NCBI RefSeq assembly: GCF_964355755.1
Contig: NC_092674.1
Coordinates: 8,065,001-8,129,000 of the forward strand
Source of the DNA: Antedon mediterranea
Lineage: Eukaryota; Echinodermata; Crinoidea; Comatulida; Antedonidae
Reading direction: 5' to 3'
DNA length: 64,000 nucleotides
Shown here one piece after another: positions 1 to 24,800 of this stretch; position 1 is the first letter of the stretch, and every line of letters begins with the position of its first letter. Under the pieces are notes generated by a model. That model was not told the DNA's origin. It did not search any database and saw only the letters and a list, made by a program, of their open reading frames with translations. The position numbers and the translations under genes were made by a program.

Positions 1-1
1 A

Positions 2-481
2 GTGGCTTTCTTTAATTTTAAGTTGCTACATAAAATTTTACCAACTAGGTGTAAGCTAAAATTATGGAATTTGTCAAACAGTAATTATTGTGAATATTGT
101 AATGAGGAGGTTGAAAATGAAAAGCATATGTTATTTACATGCAAAGAAGTAAAACATTGCTGGGTAAAATGTTGCGCTATGCTGAAAACATGTTTTGCAT
201 TTACTCAGGAAGTTACATGGGTGAAAATTTTACTTGGAAAATATGATGTCAAAATTAATGAAATATTTTCCATTTTAACTTTCTGTGTTTATAAAAATAA
301 AGTCAAACACAGACTAGGACTTGTTAAAAAATGTCCATGGTTAATGTTCACTGCGGAGTTAGAAGATATAATCAATTGTGAGTTTTTAATAAATAAAGAA
401 AAGGCAAAAAAAATGTGGTCAGATATGGACCGTAACAATTTAGCAAGGTATAAAATTAACGTTTATAAAATTGATATTTAG
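2..481 (+). pseudogene. 3' end of a LINE-type reverse transcriptase ORF (zf-RVT region)
   Basis: The open frame enters from the left edge and ends at a TAA at 479-481. It contains a CX2C-X8-H-X4-C cluster (CEYC, then H and C in KHMLFTC, about residues 30-47), followed by a Trp. This is the pattern of the zinc-binding zf-RVT domain found after the reverse transcriptase in many animal non-LTR retrotransposons. The start and the RT core lie outside the window. After the stop the sequence is AT-rich, with an AATAAA-like stretch near 713 and an A-run near 742, consistent with a LINE 3' UTR. Family (Jockey, CR1 or other) cannot be fixed from this piece. I see no internal stop, so the copy could be young, but only about 159 codons are visible. 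Confidence 0.7.
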
Positions 482-1400
482 GTAAAGTAAAATATAACTT
501 GCCTGAAAGAGATAAAAAGAGTTATAAAATTAAGAATTCTGTGGTAAATTATACGTACATTGTTAAGGATTGAAAAACGTGTAAAGAGTGTATAACATAG
601 AGGAATTTTTTTGTACTGAAAGTTAGTTAATGTCAATTATATTGTATTGTATCATTACATTACTCATGTGCTCAATGTACTCATTGTAAACTAACATTTT
701 ATTGATGAAGAAATAAAAGTGGGTCGATCCTACATAAGACAAAAAAAAAGTAAAAAACTAAAAAGAAACCGACCTGTTTGATCTACCAAAAATCAAGCAC
801 CTGGTAGTATAAACTAGACAGTTTTCAATCGCTATAAACTATAAAACACAAATCAATATGTTCATAATTTCGACGATAGATAAATAAGTTAATTTTTCGC
901 CATTTTGACGTAATAGATGTGGCCAATAAACTTGGGTGGTACACAAACGTATAAAGCATATGAAACAAAAATGGCAGCTTTTACAAACAACATGATTAGA
1001 ATGGAGATCAATCTAAAAATGTATTGTATTATTAAACTTTTTTTTTTAAACTGTTAATGAAGATGACCTAACCTAAAAGAATATTATTACCACAAAGAAT
1101 ACGCAAACTTTCAATATCTAGGGATCACCTACAAACAGCATTAACGACACCATTTACAGCAATTCGAGTGTACGATTATAGATTTAAATAGGACTTCCAA
1201 TCTTTTGGTGTTTGCATTCGATTCTATTTTTTTCGAGTGCAGGTAAATATATTGTTTAATCCGCATGACAATTTCAAGCGATAATATATTATTTGAGTAC
1301 CACCCTGTTTTTTAAACCAAACATTCCCCTGTCAGTAGGTTATTTAGGTCAATAAATGGAAATTTTACGTCATAATAATTAAAGTAATATAATATAATAT
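482..1400. other. Noncoding AT-rich stretch between LINE and Penelope-like element
   Basis: No supportable coding exon. The left part is probably the 3' UTR of the LINE. The remainder is unassigned. Confidence 0.5.
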
Positions 1401-1407
1401 ATGTACT

Positions 1408-2580
1408 TGCACTGATGAAGGGCTAGTGTTGCCCGGAAGCTCTGCTAATTTTTCTGGCTGTTTTAATTTATCGTTTTGATGTAGCTTTTCACTTTTTTTG
1501 TATCTCCATTGAGATCCAGCCATATACGCAAACAGCGATGGGCACAAAAATGGCGCCATCTTTTGCAAATTTATTTATGGGACAATTTGAGGCAAATTTT
1601 CTGTCACTCCAACCTAATAAACCACTTGTTTGATTTAGATACATTGACGACATCTTCATGATCTGGACCCATGGTGAAGATAATTTGGAATCTTTTCTTC
1701 TCAATATTAATTCAGCCCACCCAACTATCAAATTTACAACTACCAAATCCACTAGTAGCGTCGATTTTTTTGACCTTATAGTGACCATAGAAAATGGTAC
1801 ACTCAAAACTGACCTATTCCGTAAACCCACGGATAAAAATATGTACCTGCTCCCTAGCAGTTTTCATCCCCGACACTGTACTAAAAACATACCGTACAGT
1901 CAATCATTACGTATCAGACGCATCTGTTCTTCAGATTTAGATTTTCAGAATCGTACCGAAAAACTAACCGGACATCTCCGGAATAGAAATTACAAGAAGG
2001 AATACATCGAAACTGCTATAAAAAAAATCAAAAGATATTCCTCGATGTCAAACACTGACGTACAAACCACGTCAGCCAAAAAATTCGACCAGAGTGCCAT
2101 TGGTCACAACTATTACCCAGGTTGCCTCCATTACGGGCTATTATTGAGAAACATATGCCCATTCTACAGTCCACAGAACGTCTCAGGACAGTGCATTTCG
2201 TAGGCCTCTCAACCTTCGTGATATATTAGTCAGATCTAAATTTAAGAGTGAAATTAACTCTCATGACAGCCAAAATTTGGGCAGTCACCTTTGCGGCAAA
2301 TCTTGTTCATTGGTTGATTCTACTGAAAAATTTAAGAGTAACCAAACTGGCCGCATTTTTCGGATAAGGCAATCAATTAATTGTCTAACCAAAAACGTCA
2401 TTTATCTCATATACTGTAATATTTGTGGCAAACAGGACGTCGGAGAAACAAAAAAACACTCTCCGTATGATGAGAATGACACAACACAGATCAGCTATCA
2501 AAACATTAAAGCTTGATCAACCTGTAGCTGAACATTTTAATTCAGCTGGTCACTCGATTGCAAATTTCAGAGTTATTGAA

Positions 2581-2600
<20 letters not shown>
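1408..2600 (+). mobile_element. Decayed Penelope-like element (RT plus GIY-YIG)
   Basis: Three parts in order. (1) 1408-1525 resembles a Penelope pLTR, including a hammerhead-like CTGATGA core. (2) From about 1511 a frame reads [16 protein letters not shown], then an in-frame TGA at about 1632, then RYIDDIF (the YxDD catalytic box) and FRKPTDKNMYL. This is the RT palm/thumb order of Penelope-like elements. (3) After a frameshift near 2190 it reads FRRPLNLRDILVRSKF, a CGKSC Cys pair and VIYLIYCNICGKQDVGET, which matches a GIY-YIG endonuclease start. A second frameshift near 2455 leads to a PVAEHFNSAGHS piece. The element is 5' truncated, with at least one stop and two shifts, so it is not functional. 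It ends at an (AT)n tract. Confidence 0.8.
1411..1440 (+). ncRNA. Hammerhead-ribozyme-like motif in the Penelope pLTR (degenerate)
   Basis: CTGATGA at 1412-1418 is followed by a GGGC/GCCC stem II (1420-1423 with 1431-1434) closed by a TAGTGTT loop, then GGAAGC at 1435-1440. A functional hammerhead needs GAAA after stem II. Here it reads GGAA, one base away. Hammerheads in Penelope-like pLTRs are established. This copy probably no longer cleaves. Confidence 0.55.

Positions 2601-2608
<8 letters not shown>
2582..2608. repeat. (AT)n microsatellite
   Basis: Uninterrupted AT dinucleotide run at the 3' boundary of the Penelope-like element. Confidence 0.9.
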
Positions 2609-2612
<4 letters not shown>

Positions 2613-3228
2613 ATCCGGAAATAACAGTTTTTGATATGGTAAACATTGTTAAACAAATAACCTACAATGTACTTTATAATGAAAATAAAACCAAAAAAAA
2701 GCGAATTAATAATCAACATATGTCCCCTGTGGTGTAGATACTATTCTTAACAGTCTTACAGAGTTATTATGCTCCAATTGAGGATTGGTACAAATATTAG
2801 AAATCAACAATTACATCAATTTAATTCACGCTAAATAATACCCTCTTGGTTGCAGTTAATTGTTCAATTTCAACTGAATCATTTTTTGTATTTATAAATT
2901 AAATCTTTCGGATCGTCATCAGGGATAATAAACTAGCTGAACAATTTTTACTAAAAGCCAATTTAAAAATTTGTATCATTTTGATATCTAAGCTGTTTTG
3001 TGTTAAACGTTTCTACCCTATGAATTGCATTGACTGGGTGCGTATCTACACATCCAGTTTTATACACTATATTCTTCAAGTTTACGCGTTTTTTTAATTG
3101 TGTGGCCATTGTGACACAAGATAAATAACGGTTCTTTATATAATCGTAGTCATGATAAAACACACCAGTCTTTTCCGGGTTATTTCATTTTACCTTCTCG
3201 TGAACGACACTGACTGTACTTGAAAATC
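2609..3228. other. Noncoding stretch upstream of the phosphatase gene
   Basis: No exon recognised. It lies between the Penelope remnant and the candidate signal-peptide exon, so it may hold the promoter of the phosphatase gene. I see no clear TATA box. Confidence 0.4.
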
Positions 3229-15295
<12,067 letters not shown>

Positions 15296-15568
15296 ATGAA
15301 GTACAGACATAAAATAAATGTAAATAAAATTGCTATTCAAAGCGATGGAGCGTTTTTAATGTTAAATTGAATTAATTATTTAAAAACCGAACTAAAATAA
15401 ATGTACAGTATTATGTAGAGAGCCACCGATGGCCAAAATTAAAAACTTTTTCCGACGGCAATTTAACGTCAGAAAAAACATACTTAATACTCGAATCTGG
15501 AATCTAGTTACGAAATTAAAAGAGCTGGTAGGCCTAAATAAATCGACAACGTAAAAATAAACTCTAGC

Positions 15569-15885
15569 TTAAGGAAGGTTTAAGTAACTAGGCTCTTGCT
15601 TGTAGAGCTCAGATGTTTCAAAATCGTATATCAGAAATACTGAGAAGAATTGCGTAGAACTAAATGTTTTCAGTTACTGTATATAGATTGAAAGAATAAT
15701 TGGGTTAGTAAAGTATATCAAGGTTTACTTAAGCTTAAGGAAGGTTTAAATCACTAGGCTCTGGAAGTGATTTGTAGAACTTAGATGTTTCAAAGTAGTA
15801 TATTGGAAATACTTAGAAGAATTGCGTAGAACAAAATGTTTTGAAGAAATCATTGGGTTAGTAAAGAATAAAAAGATTTAGATTT
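15569..15885. repeat. Diverged tandem duplication, unit about 160 bp
   Basis: GCTTAAGGAAGGTTTAA, then AGATGTTTCAAA, then AGAATTGCGTAGAAC, then TTGGGTTAGTAAAG occurs twice in the same order (15569-15730 and 15732-15885). It is 3' of the phosphatase gene. Confidence 0.75.
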
Positions 15886-16333
15886 AAAAAGTATGATGTT
15901 CTTCAAATAATGTAATAATAACAGCGTCTACAGTAGGCTAGATTATTGATGGTTGTTTTAATTTTTAAAATCGTTGATATAGCCATGTGTATAATAGGCA
16001 ATAATAAATATTTTTTAACATTATAGCTCCTACAGACAGTTATTCTTTTACTATCTTGATGTTTTATTTTGCACATGCGTGATTAAGATAAAAGAACATC
16101 TCAATCAAGTAGGTCTACCCTGCAGTACCGTTTTGATTACGATCAATCGGGAAATTACCTCACGACGTTATATAAACAGTTACCGTTACATTATACGTCA
16201 CTATATTGTGGCGCAACGTTACTAGTTGTAACGTAATTTATTAAAACAGCTAAACACCAAACTAAGTTATTACACGGTTACTATTCAATAGAGCACATAC
16301 AAATCACAGGTGACAGAAACTTACATTAAGCAT

Positions 16334-16473
16334 TGTCTACACTATCAAACTATAGTATGATGTGCCCAAATGTGGTGGTGATATGCCCAAATGTGGTGGT
16401 GACTGATCATCATGTCCATGTATGGAATAACATTTGTTTTTCAAACTAGTTTGATAGTGTAGAAATAGAGCTT
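16334..16473. mobile_element. Palindromic MITE, family M2 (copy a)
   Basis: Left arm GTCTACACTATCAAACT, right arm AGTTTGATAGTGTAGA, with an ATGTGCCCAAATGTGGTGGTGAT core. Eleven other full or partial copies occur in the window. Confidence 0.8.
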
Positions 16474-16579
16474 AAAATCTAAAATAAACTAGTAATTTAT
16501 CTATGTCAGTCACTAACCTTATGTACAAATTCCTTGATCTTGCAACCCATAATATTATTCCACAAAGTAATCCATGGTG

Positions 16580-17125
16580 CGTAAATTCATTCCCGTAATA
16601 ATCCAAGGCATTTTATATCTCCATTGTGTATAAAAAGGCATAAGAAAGAACAACTTCTTTAACGGCGAAATAGCAACGGCATGATACATTCCATTGAGAT
16701 ACACATTGACGTAACGTACTTAAGTGTTGATAATTCCTATATCTCGCAAGCAAGAAGAACGACTATTCCACAACTATGCGACGACAGTTTAAAACATTTC
16801 TTACGTCAATAAATTCCCATAATAATTAAAAACATTTTATATCAATCTTCATTATTGTGTTTGAGACAGAGAAACAACTACTTCTTTAACGGAGAAAATT
16901 CAACGCCCGCTCACATACCATTGAACAACACACACCGACTTACGTAACGTATTTAAATACTGCTGGAACACAACAAAGGCATATTAAAAAACAAGAGGGT
17001 AAATCATGCCACAGCCGTTATAAAATATTCCGCTCGTCAATAGGCAACATTCCCGTAATTTCCATCAAAAACACGTCTTTACCGGAGGAAATTCAACGCA
17101 CCGACGAAACGTATTTCAAATCACT
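16580..17125. repeat. Degenerate tandem array, about 220-bp period, three units
   Basis: Each unit has a TTCCCGTAAT/AATAATT start, ACTTCTTTAACGG(C/A)GA, a CATTGA block and a GACGTAACGTA(C/T)TTAA block. Units start near 16580, 16806 and 17035; the third is truncated. Confidence 0.6.
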
Positions 17126-17131
17126 AATCGC

Positions 17132-17324
17132 TTAAAGCTTGGTTCCCACTAGAACGTAACGCAAGGACGTAAACGCAACGCAAGCGTTTTAACCAATGAC
17201 AAGCGAAGTTATAGACAGTTAGCAATCACAAGCGAATAAGCCGCGTGGTTCCCAATATACTAGAACGCAACGCAGCGACGTATCGACGCAAAGTGATGTA
17301 TTGAGTAATCACAAGTGGGAACCG
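17132..17324. mobile_element. Palindromic MITE, family M1 (copy A)
   Basis: Starts TTAAAGCTTGGTTCCCACTA and carries GTAACGCAAGGACGTAAACG. Its left arm (about 105 bp) is almost identical to copy B, but the right half is diverged. Confidence 0.7.
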
Positions 17325-17422
17325 ACAACACAACAGTGCTGCAAAAATCGCAGGTTTGATTTCACGCAGGCGAAGGAAAACACAATAATTGGAAGGGCAT
17401 TTTCTTACGTTGCGTAGGTTGC

Positions 17423-17609
17423 GTAAAGCTTGGTTCCCACTAGAACGTAACGCAAGGACGTAAACGCAATGCAAGCGTTTTAACCAATGACAAGCGAAGT
17501 TATAGACAGTTAGCAATCACAAGCGAATAAGCCATCGCTTGTGATTGGTCAATTCACTTGCGTTGCGTTACGTCCTTGTGTTGCGTCGCTAGTGGGAACC
17601 ACGCTTTAC
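17423..17609. mobile_element. Palindromic MITE, family M1 (copy B, most complete)
   Basis: Bounded by GTAAAGC at 17423 and GCTTTAC at 17603-17609. The arms (GGTTCCCACTAG and CTAGTGGGAACC) pair over much of their length, with ACGTAACGCAAGGACG-type sequence and its complement inside. No coding capacity, so non-autonomous. Confidence 0.8.
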
Positions 17610-19011
17610 TATGAACAAAAATCCTTATGTGCATTTTCCTCATACATTTTACATACGGTTGTCACGGTAAAAAGCACCTACAGTATAAGGCTACTTATTT
17701 TGGAAAGTTTTTCCAGTTCCGTTCGTTGAAATTTGAAATAAAACTGTTCAATTATCTTTTAGTAATTTCCATTAGTTTGTTTAAGAATAGAGACAGTACG
17801 AAATTTTAGGCATGTGTAAACAGGGTACTGTAAGTATTATTATTCGGGTTTGTTGCATTAATTATGATGACGGAGGTTGTCTAAACTAAAATAAAACAAA
17901 ATACAGCAATAAAGATAAAACAAGTTTATTTCAATATAACCATGGTCACTATAATAGTCACTGTAACCATCACCGTAACTGCATAACGAATGGGAGAACT
18001 TCACTAACTGTGATATTACACAAACCAACAGTGGTGTAGTGGACTATAACATTTATGGATAGGGATGTTCAATGCATGTTCTACTTTTTGAAGAGATTAG
18101 GCTACTTTTTGTTTATCCAGGTTAGCTAGGCACGAAATGGACAGGTATAGTAATCTTGACGGAAAGGTACAAAGTACTGTAATTGAAATGTTGAAATGGT
18201 ATTTCTTGCATAAACTAAATGATCTATAATCATTATGATCATTGCCTGAACGTTGACCAACAAGGCACTTTCAATTAATATTTCAAATAACATGACCGCA
18301 TGAATATTGCTTAACTAGCTTTTACCAATTTATTTTTAACGCCACAATAACAGGCTATTATCAAATCCGACAGCTAAATTAGAACAGGTATACAAAATAG
18401 TGTAAAATATTGACATACAAGAAGTCAAAAGTTCATCATTGCTGACTGCTGTGCAACTATTCTATTTAATAACAGGTAAACCCAACCATGAATATCTCTT
18501 TATAGTTTTTATAAATTTATATTAAAAGCCATGATAGGCTATATCCGACAGCTAAATTACAATAGCTATTCATCATCATATACGTCATCACATATCGTAA
18601 ACATGATTGGTCCTTATTTCTAATGTACAAAATGTCCACTTAACTACAAATATGTTCAACACACTGTTCATAAATACCAAATAGATCCATTAAAAAAACA
18701 ATAACATGGATTTACTTTAATTGAATAAAATAATTTGAATTTTATTAATTATTGAATTTATTAAATTCATTCAACTTGATCGGTGGTTAGTACGACTACG
18801 ATATCACAACTAAATTATACTAATAATTATCGTGTATAAATATTCATATCTGAAAAGTAATAACAAAATACAGTAACCAAAATGATAAAAATGTCCTATT
18901 ACAACTACTATAAATGCGTCTTAAATATGATAAAAATAAATAAACCACAACTGCAGTAGAACACCATATTTGGGACACACAGTAACAAGAAAGAGCTTTA
19001 GATATGATGGA

Positions 19012-19250
19012 TAAAGTGACCAATCACTACGCGTTGGGTCATCCAAATTGTGATTGGTTAACTCACTTGCGTTGCACATGTCGTGTTGTGGCAACCAAGC
19101 TTGGTTTCAACTATAAAGGCCGTAGACGCAACGCAAGCGAGCTGACCAATCACACGCGACTGTTCAAATAATCTATCGCTTGTGATTGGTCAAATCCCTT
19201 TGAGTTGCGTTACGTCCTTGCGTTGCGTTCTAGTGGGAACCAAGCTTTAA
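19012..19250. mobile_element. MITE family M1 (copy C plus an abutting half copy)
   Basis: A right-half fragment (19012-19095) abuts a complete element at 19096-19250, from AAGCTTGGTTTCAACTA to TAGTGGGAACCAAGCTTTAA. The centre holds CCAATCACACGCGA and its inverted partner. Confidence 0.7.
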
Positions 19251-19663
19251 ACACAACATATACACTTTTATTTGGTCGCCAAAGGTGCACTGAACTACGA
19301 TAAGCACACACCATACAGTCTAAAACAAATATCATTTCCACAATTTAAAATTATTGAAAAAAAATATACATTAACTGTGTATGTATCAACATAATTTTAA
19401 AATTATTTTAATATTTATATTAATATTCAATACATAGGCCCTAATAGGATAATTAAACAAATGATAATTAATAATTGATACAATAATTATTTCATGATTA
19501 ACTTGATTAAAAACTATAAATATTGTAACTAAATTATAGATAAGTAATTATAAAATACCGCATGAAATTGAACTAGTACTACTAAATTAATAATATGCAT
19601 TAGCGGTTTTAATTATTAATTTAATAATTTAAAAAAATGTAGTTTCGTATTCAACGTTCACAT

Positions 19664-19817
19664 TAAATCTTGGTTCCAATTTGGACGTAACGCAATGACG
19701 TAAGCTCAACGTAAGCTAATTGACCAATGACAAGCGACAGTTTAAATAATCCATCGCGTCATGATTGGTCAACACTTGCGTTGCGCTTACGTTGCGTCCT
19801 AGTGGGGACCAAGCTAA
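19664..19817. mobile_element. MITE family M1 (copy D)
   Basis: TTAAATCTTGGTTCCAATTT at the left, CTAGTGGGGACCAAGCTAA at the right, with inverted GACGTAACGCAATGACGTAA arms. More diverged than copy B. Confidence 0.7.
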
Positions 19818-20819
19818 GGGCTAAGGGAAACAACCTTAACATTTAAAAATTATCCAATTGAGTGATCCTTAAATATTTATTGACTTAAGTAAAATAGTGC
19901 ATTATCTCACTTAAGTGTGATTGGTAAATATGACCACGGTGGCCGTCGTATCTATCTATCAAAAATTACATATTTTACATTTTCGCTTAGCTGATATGTG
20001 AACCTTTGTCTAAAACAAATTTTTGTATCTGTTCATTACTTATTCAAATTTTTACGAAGTTATACTACCAAATGCAAATTATTATTTATGTGTATGAATA
20101 ATTTAAATTCACAGGTTAAAATATTTAATTACAAGTAAATCATTTCAGATATTTTGCACAATCATGGATGGTTTTTATAGAAAAATAGATTTATATATTT
20201 TTAGCTTGATTCAATGAAAATGTTTAAAATCAGAAAAAAAAGTGATTTATAATTTGTTTAGCCCCAACAAATTTTTACTAAAAATAAATAGAAAACACTT
20301 AAAATCAGATTTTATCTGATTTTAAAAGAAATGATAGAAAGGAATGTAGACATTTTAAGTAAGAAAAAAATGTTTATAAAAACATGTTTATTAGTTATAA
20401 AGGATTTATTTTGTAGCTATTAGCAAACAAAAGGGTATCACATGACTTAGTGAATGATGTCATGTAACATGATATGGTTGAGTAACTCAATAAATGTTTA
20501 TGTGGAATGATAAACTTGAAAGACATTAAATGAGGTTATCGTCCAAATATGGAGAAAAAATACCCCAAAAATATTGTTTTAAAGAAAAATAATACAATAA
20601 CACATACAAGGCATAAATCATTAGGTTGTAGTAAAATTGGGGTTAGTCTTTTAAAGGTTCTATTATACATTAATTAAAACACAAATAAATAATTAGTAAA
20701 TTGCTTATTATTCAAAAGTAGTTCGATTTAAATTTGATACAAAATGTTAATTCATATATTTAATAAATACTGTATTATTATTATTTAGGATTAGAAAATA
20801 AATAGATAAAAAGATAGTA

Positions 20820-20872
20820 GTAGGTCGCTTGGCCTATCTGCAAGAAGTCGCTTGTTCGAATCATAGTGTTTA
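20820..20872 (+). repeat. tRNA-like SINE head fragment
   Basis: GGTCGCTTGGCC followed by CTTGTTCGAATCATAG resembles tRNA A and B box order. There is no complete cloverleaf, so it is not a tRNA gene. Confidence 0.35.
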
Positions 20873-21847
20873 TTTTTAAGATCATTCATACACTTTTCAC
20901 ATCGTCTAACAAAAACTGTTTACACACACCAGGGCGACAACACCGGTGTTTTGCATGACGTGTGTCCGCACGATGTGTTTGGAGTTTCACTAGGCAGTAC
21001 GAATAACATTACATATGTTCGCAATTTACACTATAATTTGCTAGCTTGTTAATGTTCATAATATGAAAATACAATAATTTAAATTAATAACAATAAATGT
21101 TTAAAATTTAAAGACTGGTGGTGTAAATGTTGAGCACGGAACAAGCATGATTCAGGTCTAAAAAATGAAGAACATGTTATGATTTTACTGCAGTTACTGC
21201 AGTAATAAATGTTGTTTACTCTTTAACCTGTTTGGTAATTTTTTATCAAGTATGGGTTTACATATTCTTTATAGTCAAATTCTATATTAAAACTAATATA
21301 TAGTTACTGCAGTAATTACAGTAAAATAATTTTTAAATGATCCTCAACTCAAGTGTCAGTAAAACATTTTTATAATGTAAAATTTGGAAACTTATCGTTA
21401 TATACAAGTAAACAGATAAAAATTAAAAAGACTTCTCTTTTGATCCGAACCTAAACATTCCTTTATATACACATATGAATAAATTTGTAAAAAACTAACG
21501 CTGTTGTCTTACCAATAAAATTTAAAATTACTCATACTTATACTATAGGAATCTGAGAAAACAGAGAACTTATAGTAACTCCTCATTTTCCATCTCCTAT
21601 AATGGGAAAGAAATCCAAAATAAATTCACCATGGTAAAATATAAAACGGCACCAGGTACCTCTCATAGTACACAATATTTACTATAAATTTTTAGAAAAA
21701 GAATACGACATACTTTATTTTTCTGAATACTATTGTGTTACATTAGAGAAACACAAAGTAAAAAATCAATTTTTACGACTTTTTTTGGTCATTTGCTAAA
21801 TACATAATTCAGAATCAAAATGCTCATGTAAGGATTACATTCCCATT

Positions 21848-24800
21848 TTACAAATCTTCTAAAGACTCTTTCGTTGTGATGACCACACTGACGTTGCCCT
21901 GTTTCGGATCTTGGCCTTTTCTGCCGCGGTCTTTAAGTGGTGCAACATGGTGCTTGGCTTCTCCGCCGGACTGTGCCATAAAGATGGCCTGACCCATGAA
22001 TGTGTCCTTCACGAGGTTATGATTCCAAATCTAAATAAAAAATGTTTATTTAGGTATTTTTTGAAGACTCTTAAAATAAAAAAATCTCAAATTAAAACCT
22101 TAAATATTTACATATTTCCCTTAAATTGTATTCACTTAGATAGGAGATTTTTTTTAATTTTAAGGGCAATTGTTTCCCTTAGCCTAAGTGTGATTGGTGA
22201 ATACGGCCACAGTCTTTAATTAATTAAAGGAAGACATATAGTAATTTAGTGATATTTATTTTATGTTTTCCCTTTAATTAAGGACCACATTGTTGCAACC
22301 AGATGAAAACACAGGCTATAAAATGATGCTAAAAACCCTAACTCAGGACTAGTCTTTAAATGAAGTTAGATGTTAATATCTTTAAAAATAATAATGGGAG
22401 ATTTTTCTTCTATTTATGAGGAGTTTGTTAAAAAATAGTGAATAGAAATTATATCCTTACCTCGACAATGATTGGCTTGTTAATGTTGACACGGTAGAAA
22501 ATGGCGCTGAAATCCCACTCAGGGTTCAGGCTGTCCTTCTTTATCTCTGATCTGACCTTATGACCTTCGCAGTTAATGTACACATATGGGTCAGCACCTA
22601 TACAAAACAGAAGCAGGGTTAAGAGTTTAACCAGGTTATCATATCCAGATAATAAAGAGAATTTCTAAGTTTGTAAGATAGAAATAGGATACTGCAGTAA
22701 TTGAGTGTAAAACTCAAAAAGTCTAAACTATCAAACTTTATGCGACAAAAAATGTGATGTGCCCATATATGGACATGATGACATCATATCACTACCATAT
22801 TTGGGTATATCACTACCATATTTGCGCACATCACACCTTTTTTGGTCAATCTTTGGTATAACAATAAACAACCATGTATACGTATATTTATTCCACATAC
22901 AAAGTACTTATCATGGAACTAACACTGCATTCTAACCACGAAATAATAAAAAATAATTGAAACCTGAAAAAGCTAGGGTGAGTAAACATAGATGGCTATG
23001 TACGTAACAATTTTGCATTGTCCTCAAAATTAAGCATTTTTATTGTAATTAATCAATAATAAACTTACCTCCTTTTAGATCTTGTTTCTCTAGATTACTG
23101 GCAGACAGGACTTGCACAGACGTCACTGCGCATGGGTATTTCTTGAGAGGGTTCGAACTCTTGGATGGAACAGACTTCTCAATTTGCCTATAAAATAAAT
23201 AAATAATCAATTAAATATTATCTAATTCAATATAAGTATACACATTTAGAAGTTTATTAAAACTCTTTCTACACTATCAAACTAGGTTGAAAAAAAGTGT
23301 GATTGCCCAAATATGTCATTGTGTCCATATCATTATGGTAACATCACATTTTTTTCACATAAAGTTTGTTAGTATAGACAGAGCTTTAGTGGCTTCTTCT
23401 ACAGATGTGTACACTGGAACTCCAGTTTTAAGTCCTTATCCAAGAAGACTTGTTCTACCACCAGAACTATGGACAAAGAGTGCCTTTAAACATAACCCAA
23501 TGACTATGGTATATGGATCCATGCCCGATTGTAGCGCAGGGTTTTGGGTAATAAGCATTGGCTTATCATCGCAAGATCAAGGGTTCGAGATCAATGCTCA
23601 CCGTATTACTTGTGACCTTAGGCAAGACTTATGTTTGCCTCTCTCCATCTCCATCTGGTAGGGTCAAACAAAATTGCACGTATTACTAGCCTGCATAAAT
23701 ATGTGAGCTGTCCATACGTGTTTGATTAGGGTAATAATGTGACGCACATAAAAGCTGTGAGCATAGGCTCTATATACCATTAACATATTATTATTAACAA
23801 ACAGCCAGGTTTGAAGCATATCTTGTGAAATAATACCCACTTGAATTGAGATCCACCGTCACAGAAGAACCTCATCATGAATCTACTTTCTTCATTAGGG
23901 CCGAATGTTGATGGTACTACGATGTAGCGCCCTCTCTTCAATGTCTGTTTCTCAAAAACGCTCCTTGAATTAATGAATGTTGATGTGAAGGCCTTGGGTT
24001 TAACACTTCTGAGCAAATATTTGCGATTTGCTTCAACCTAATAAAACAATAATAAAACAATTTTGATTGTTAACTGTTCATAGACATGTTGAATGAGATT
24101 GGATTTTGGTGGTTAAAATAATGTCAAGATTTTTTCATCATTGAAAAAATAGTAACTGAACTCCAAAAGACTTGTAATAAGACTTTGTGTATGTAGAGCA
24201 TCTTGTTAACCTTTTAGAAAGATACTGTTAATGAATTTGCTTATGGTTATTCTTGGAAATTAGCCTAAATATCTCGAAAACAAAAACAATAAAACAGCAA
24301 TTTCTATTCTTTTTTGAAGAACAATAAATTGATTAGAAAATAATAAAGTTATTTATTTTCATTCAACAAGTTTTACAAACAAAATGTAAAAATTGTGCTA
24401 CAGAGAAGTAGACATTTTATCATGAAGATGGACTTGAAAATACATCATGTTTAAAAAAAAAAAAATTAAATATCTAAAACAAAAACTCTTGAATAAAAAC
24501 AGTTATTTATAACTATAAATATATAATTTTGATATCAGTGACATGAACTACTTGTCACATAAAGTGTAATAGTGTAGACAGAGCTTTAGGATATTACCTT
24601 CATAACATGAAACCCAATGGTTAGGTTAGCCTGTTGCTGGTCTGCCCTCACATCTGGCTGTGTCAGCTGAAGCATGATATCATCCTCATCATCGTCAATG
24701 GTAACCAAAAACTAAAAATAAATAAATAATTATTAGCTGTATCAATCAAAACTTTGATATACTTAAATGGGAATCAAAACTGCTCAATGAGCTTATTTGA

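Larger units (their letters stand above)
15296..21700. other. Gene-free region, 6.4 kb, rich in repeats
   Basis: No coding exon could be supported on either strand. It contains the 160-bp duplication, a degenerate 220-bp tandem array, palindromic MITEs of two families, a duplicated segment near 18.3-18.6 kb (both halves carry TCCGACAGCTAAATTA) and AT-rich filler. The phosphatase and the calpain end towards each other across it. Confidence 0.6.

Noticed and set aside
17226-17516. Minus-strand frame in the MITE cluster
   Set aside because: Spans two palindromic MITE copies; the open frame comes from their GC-rich arms.
20820-20872. Possible tRNA gene
   Set aside because: A and B box-like words are present but no acceptor stem or anticodon arm could be drawn.
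23287-23661. Plus-strand 124-codon frame
   Set aside because: Runs from an M2 MITE into a SINE within a calpain intron.
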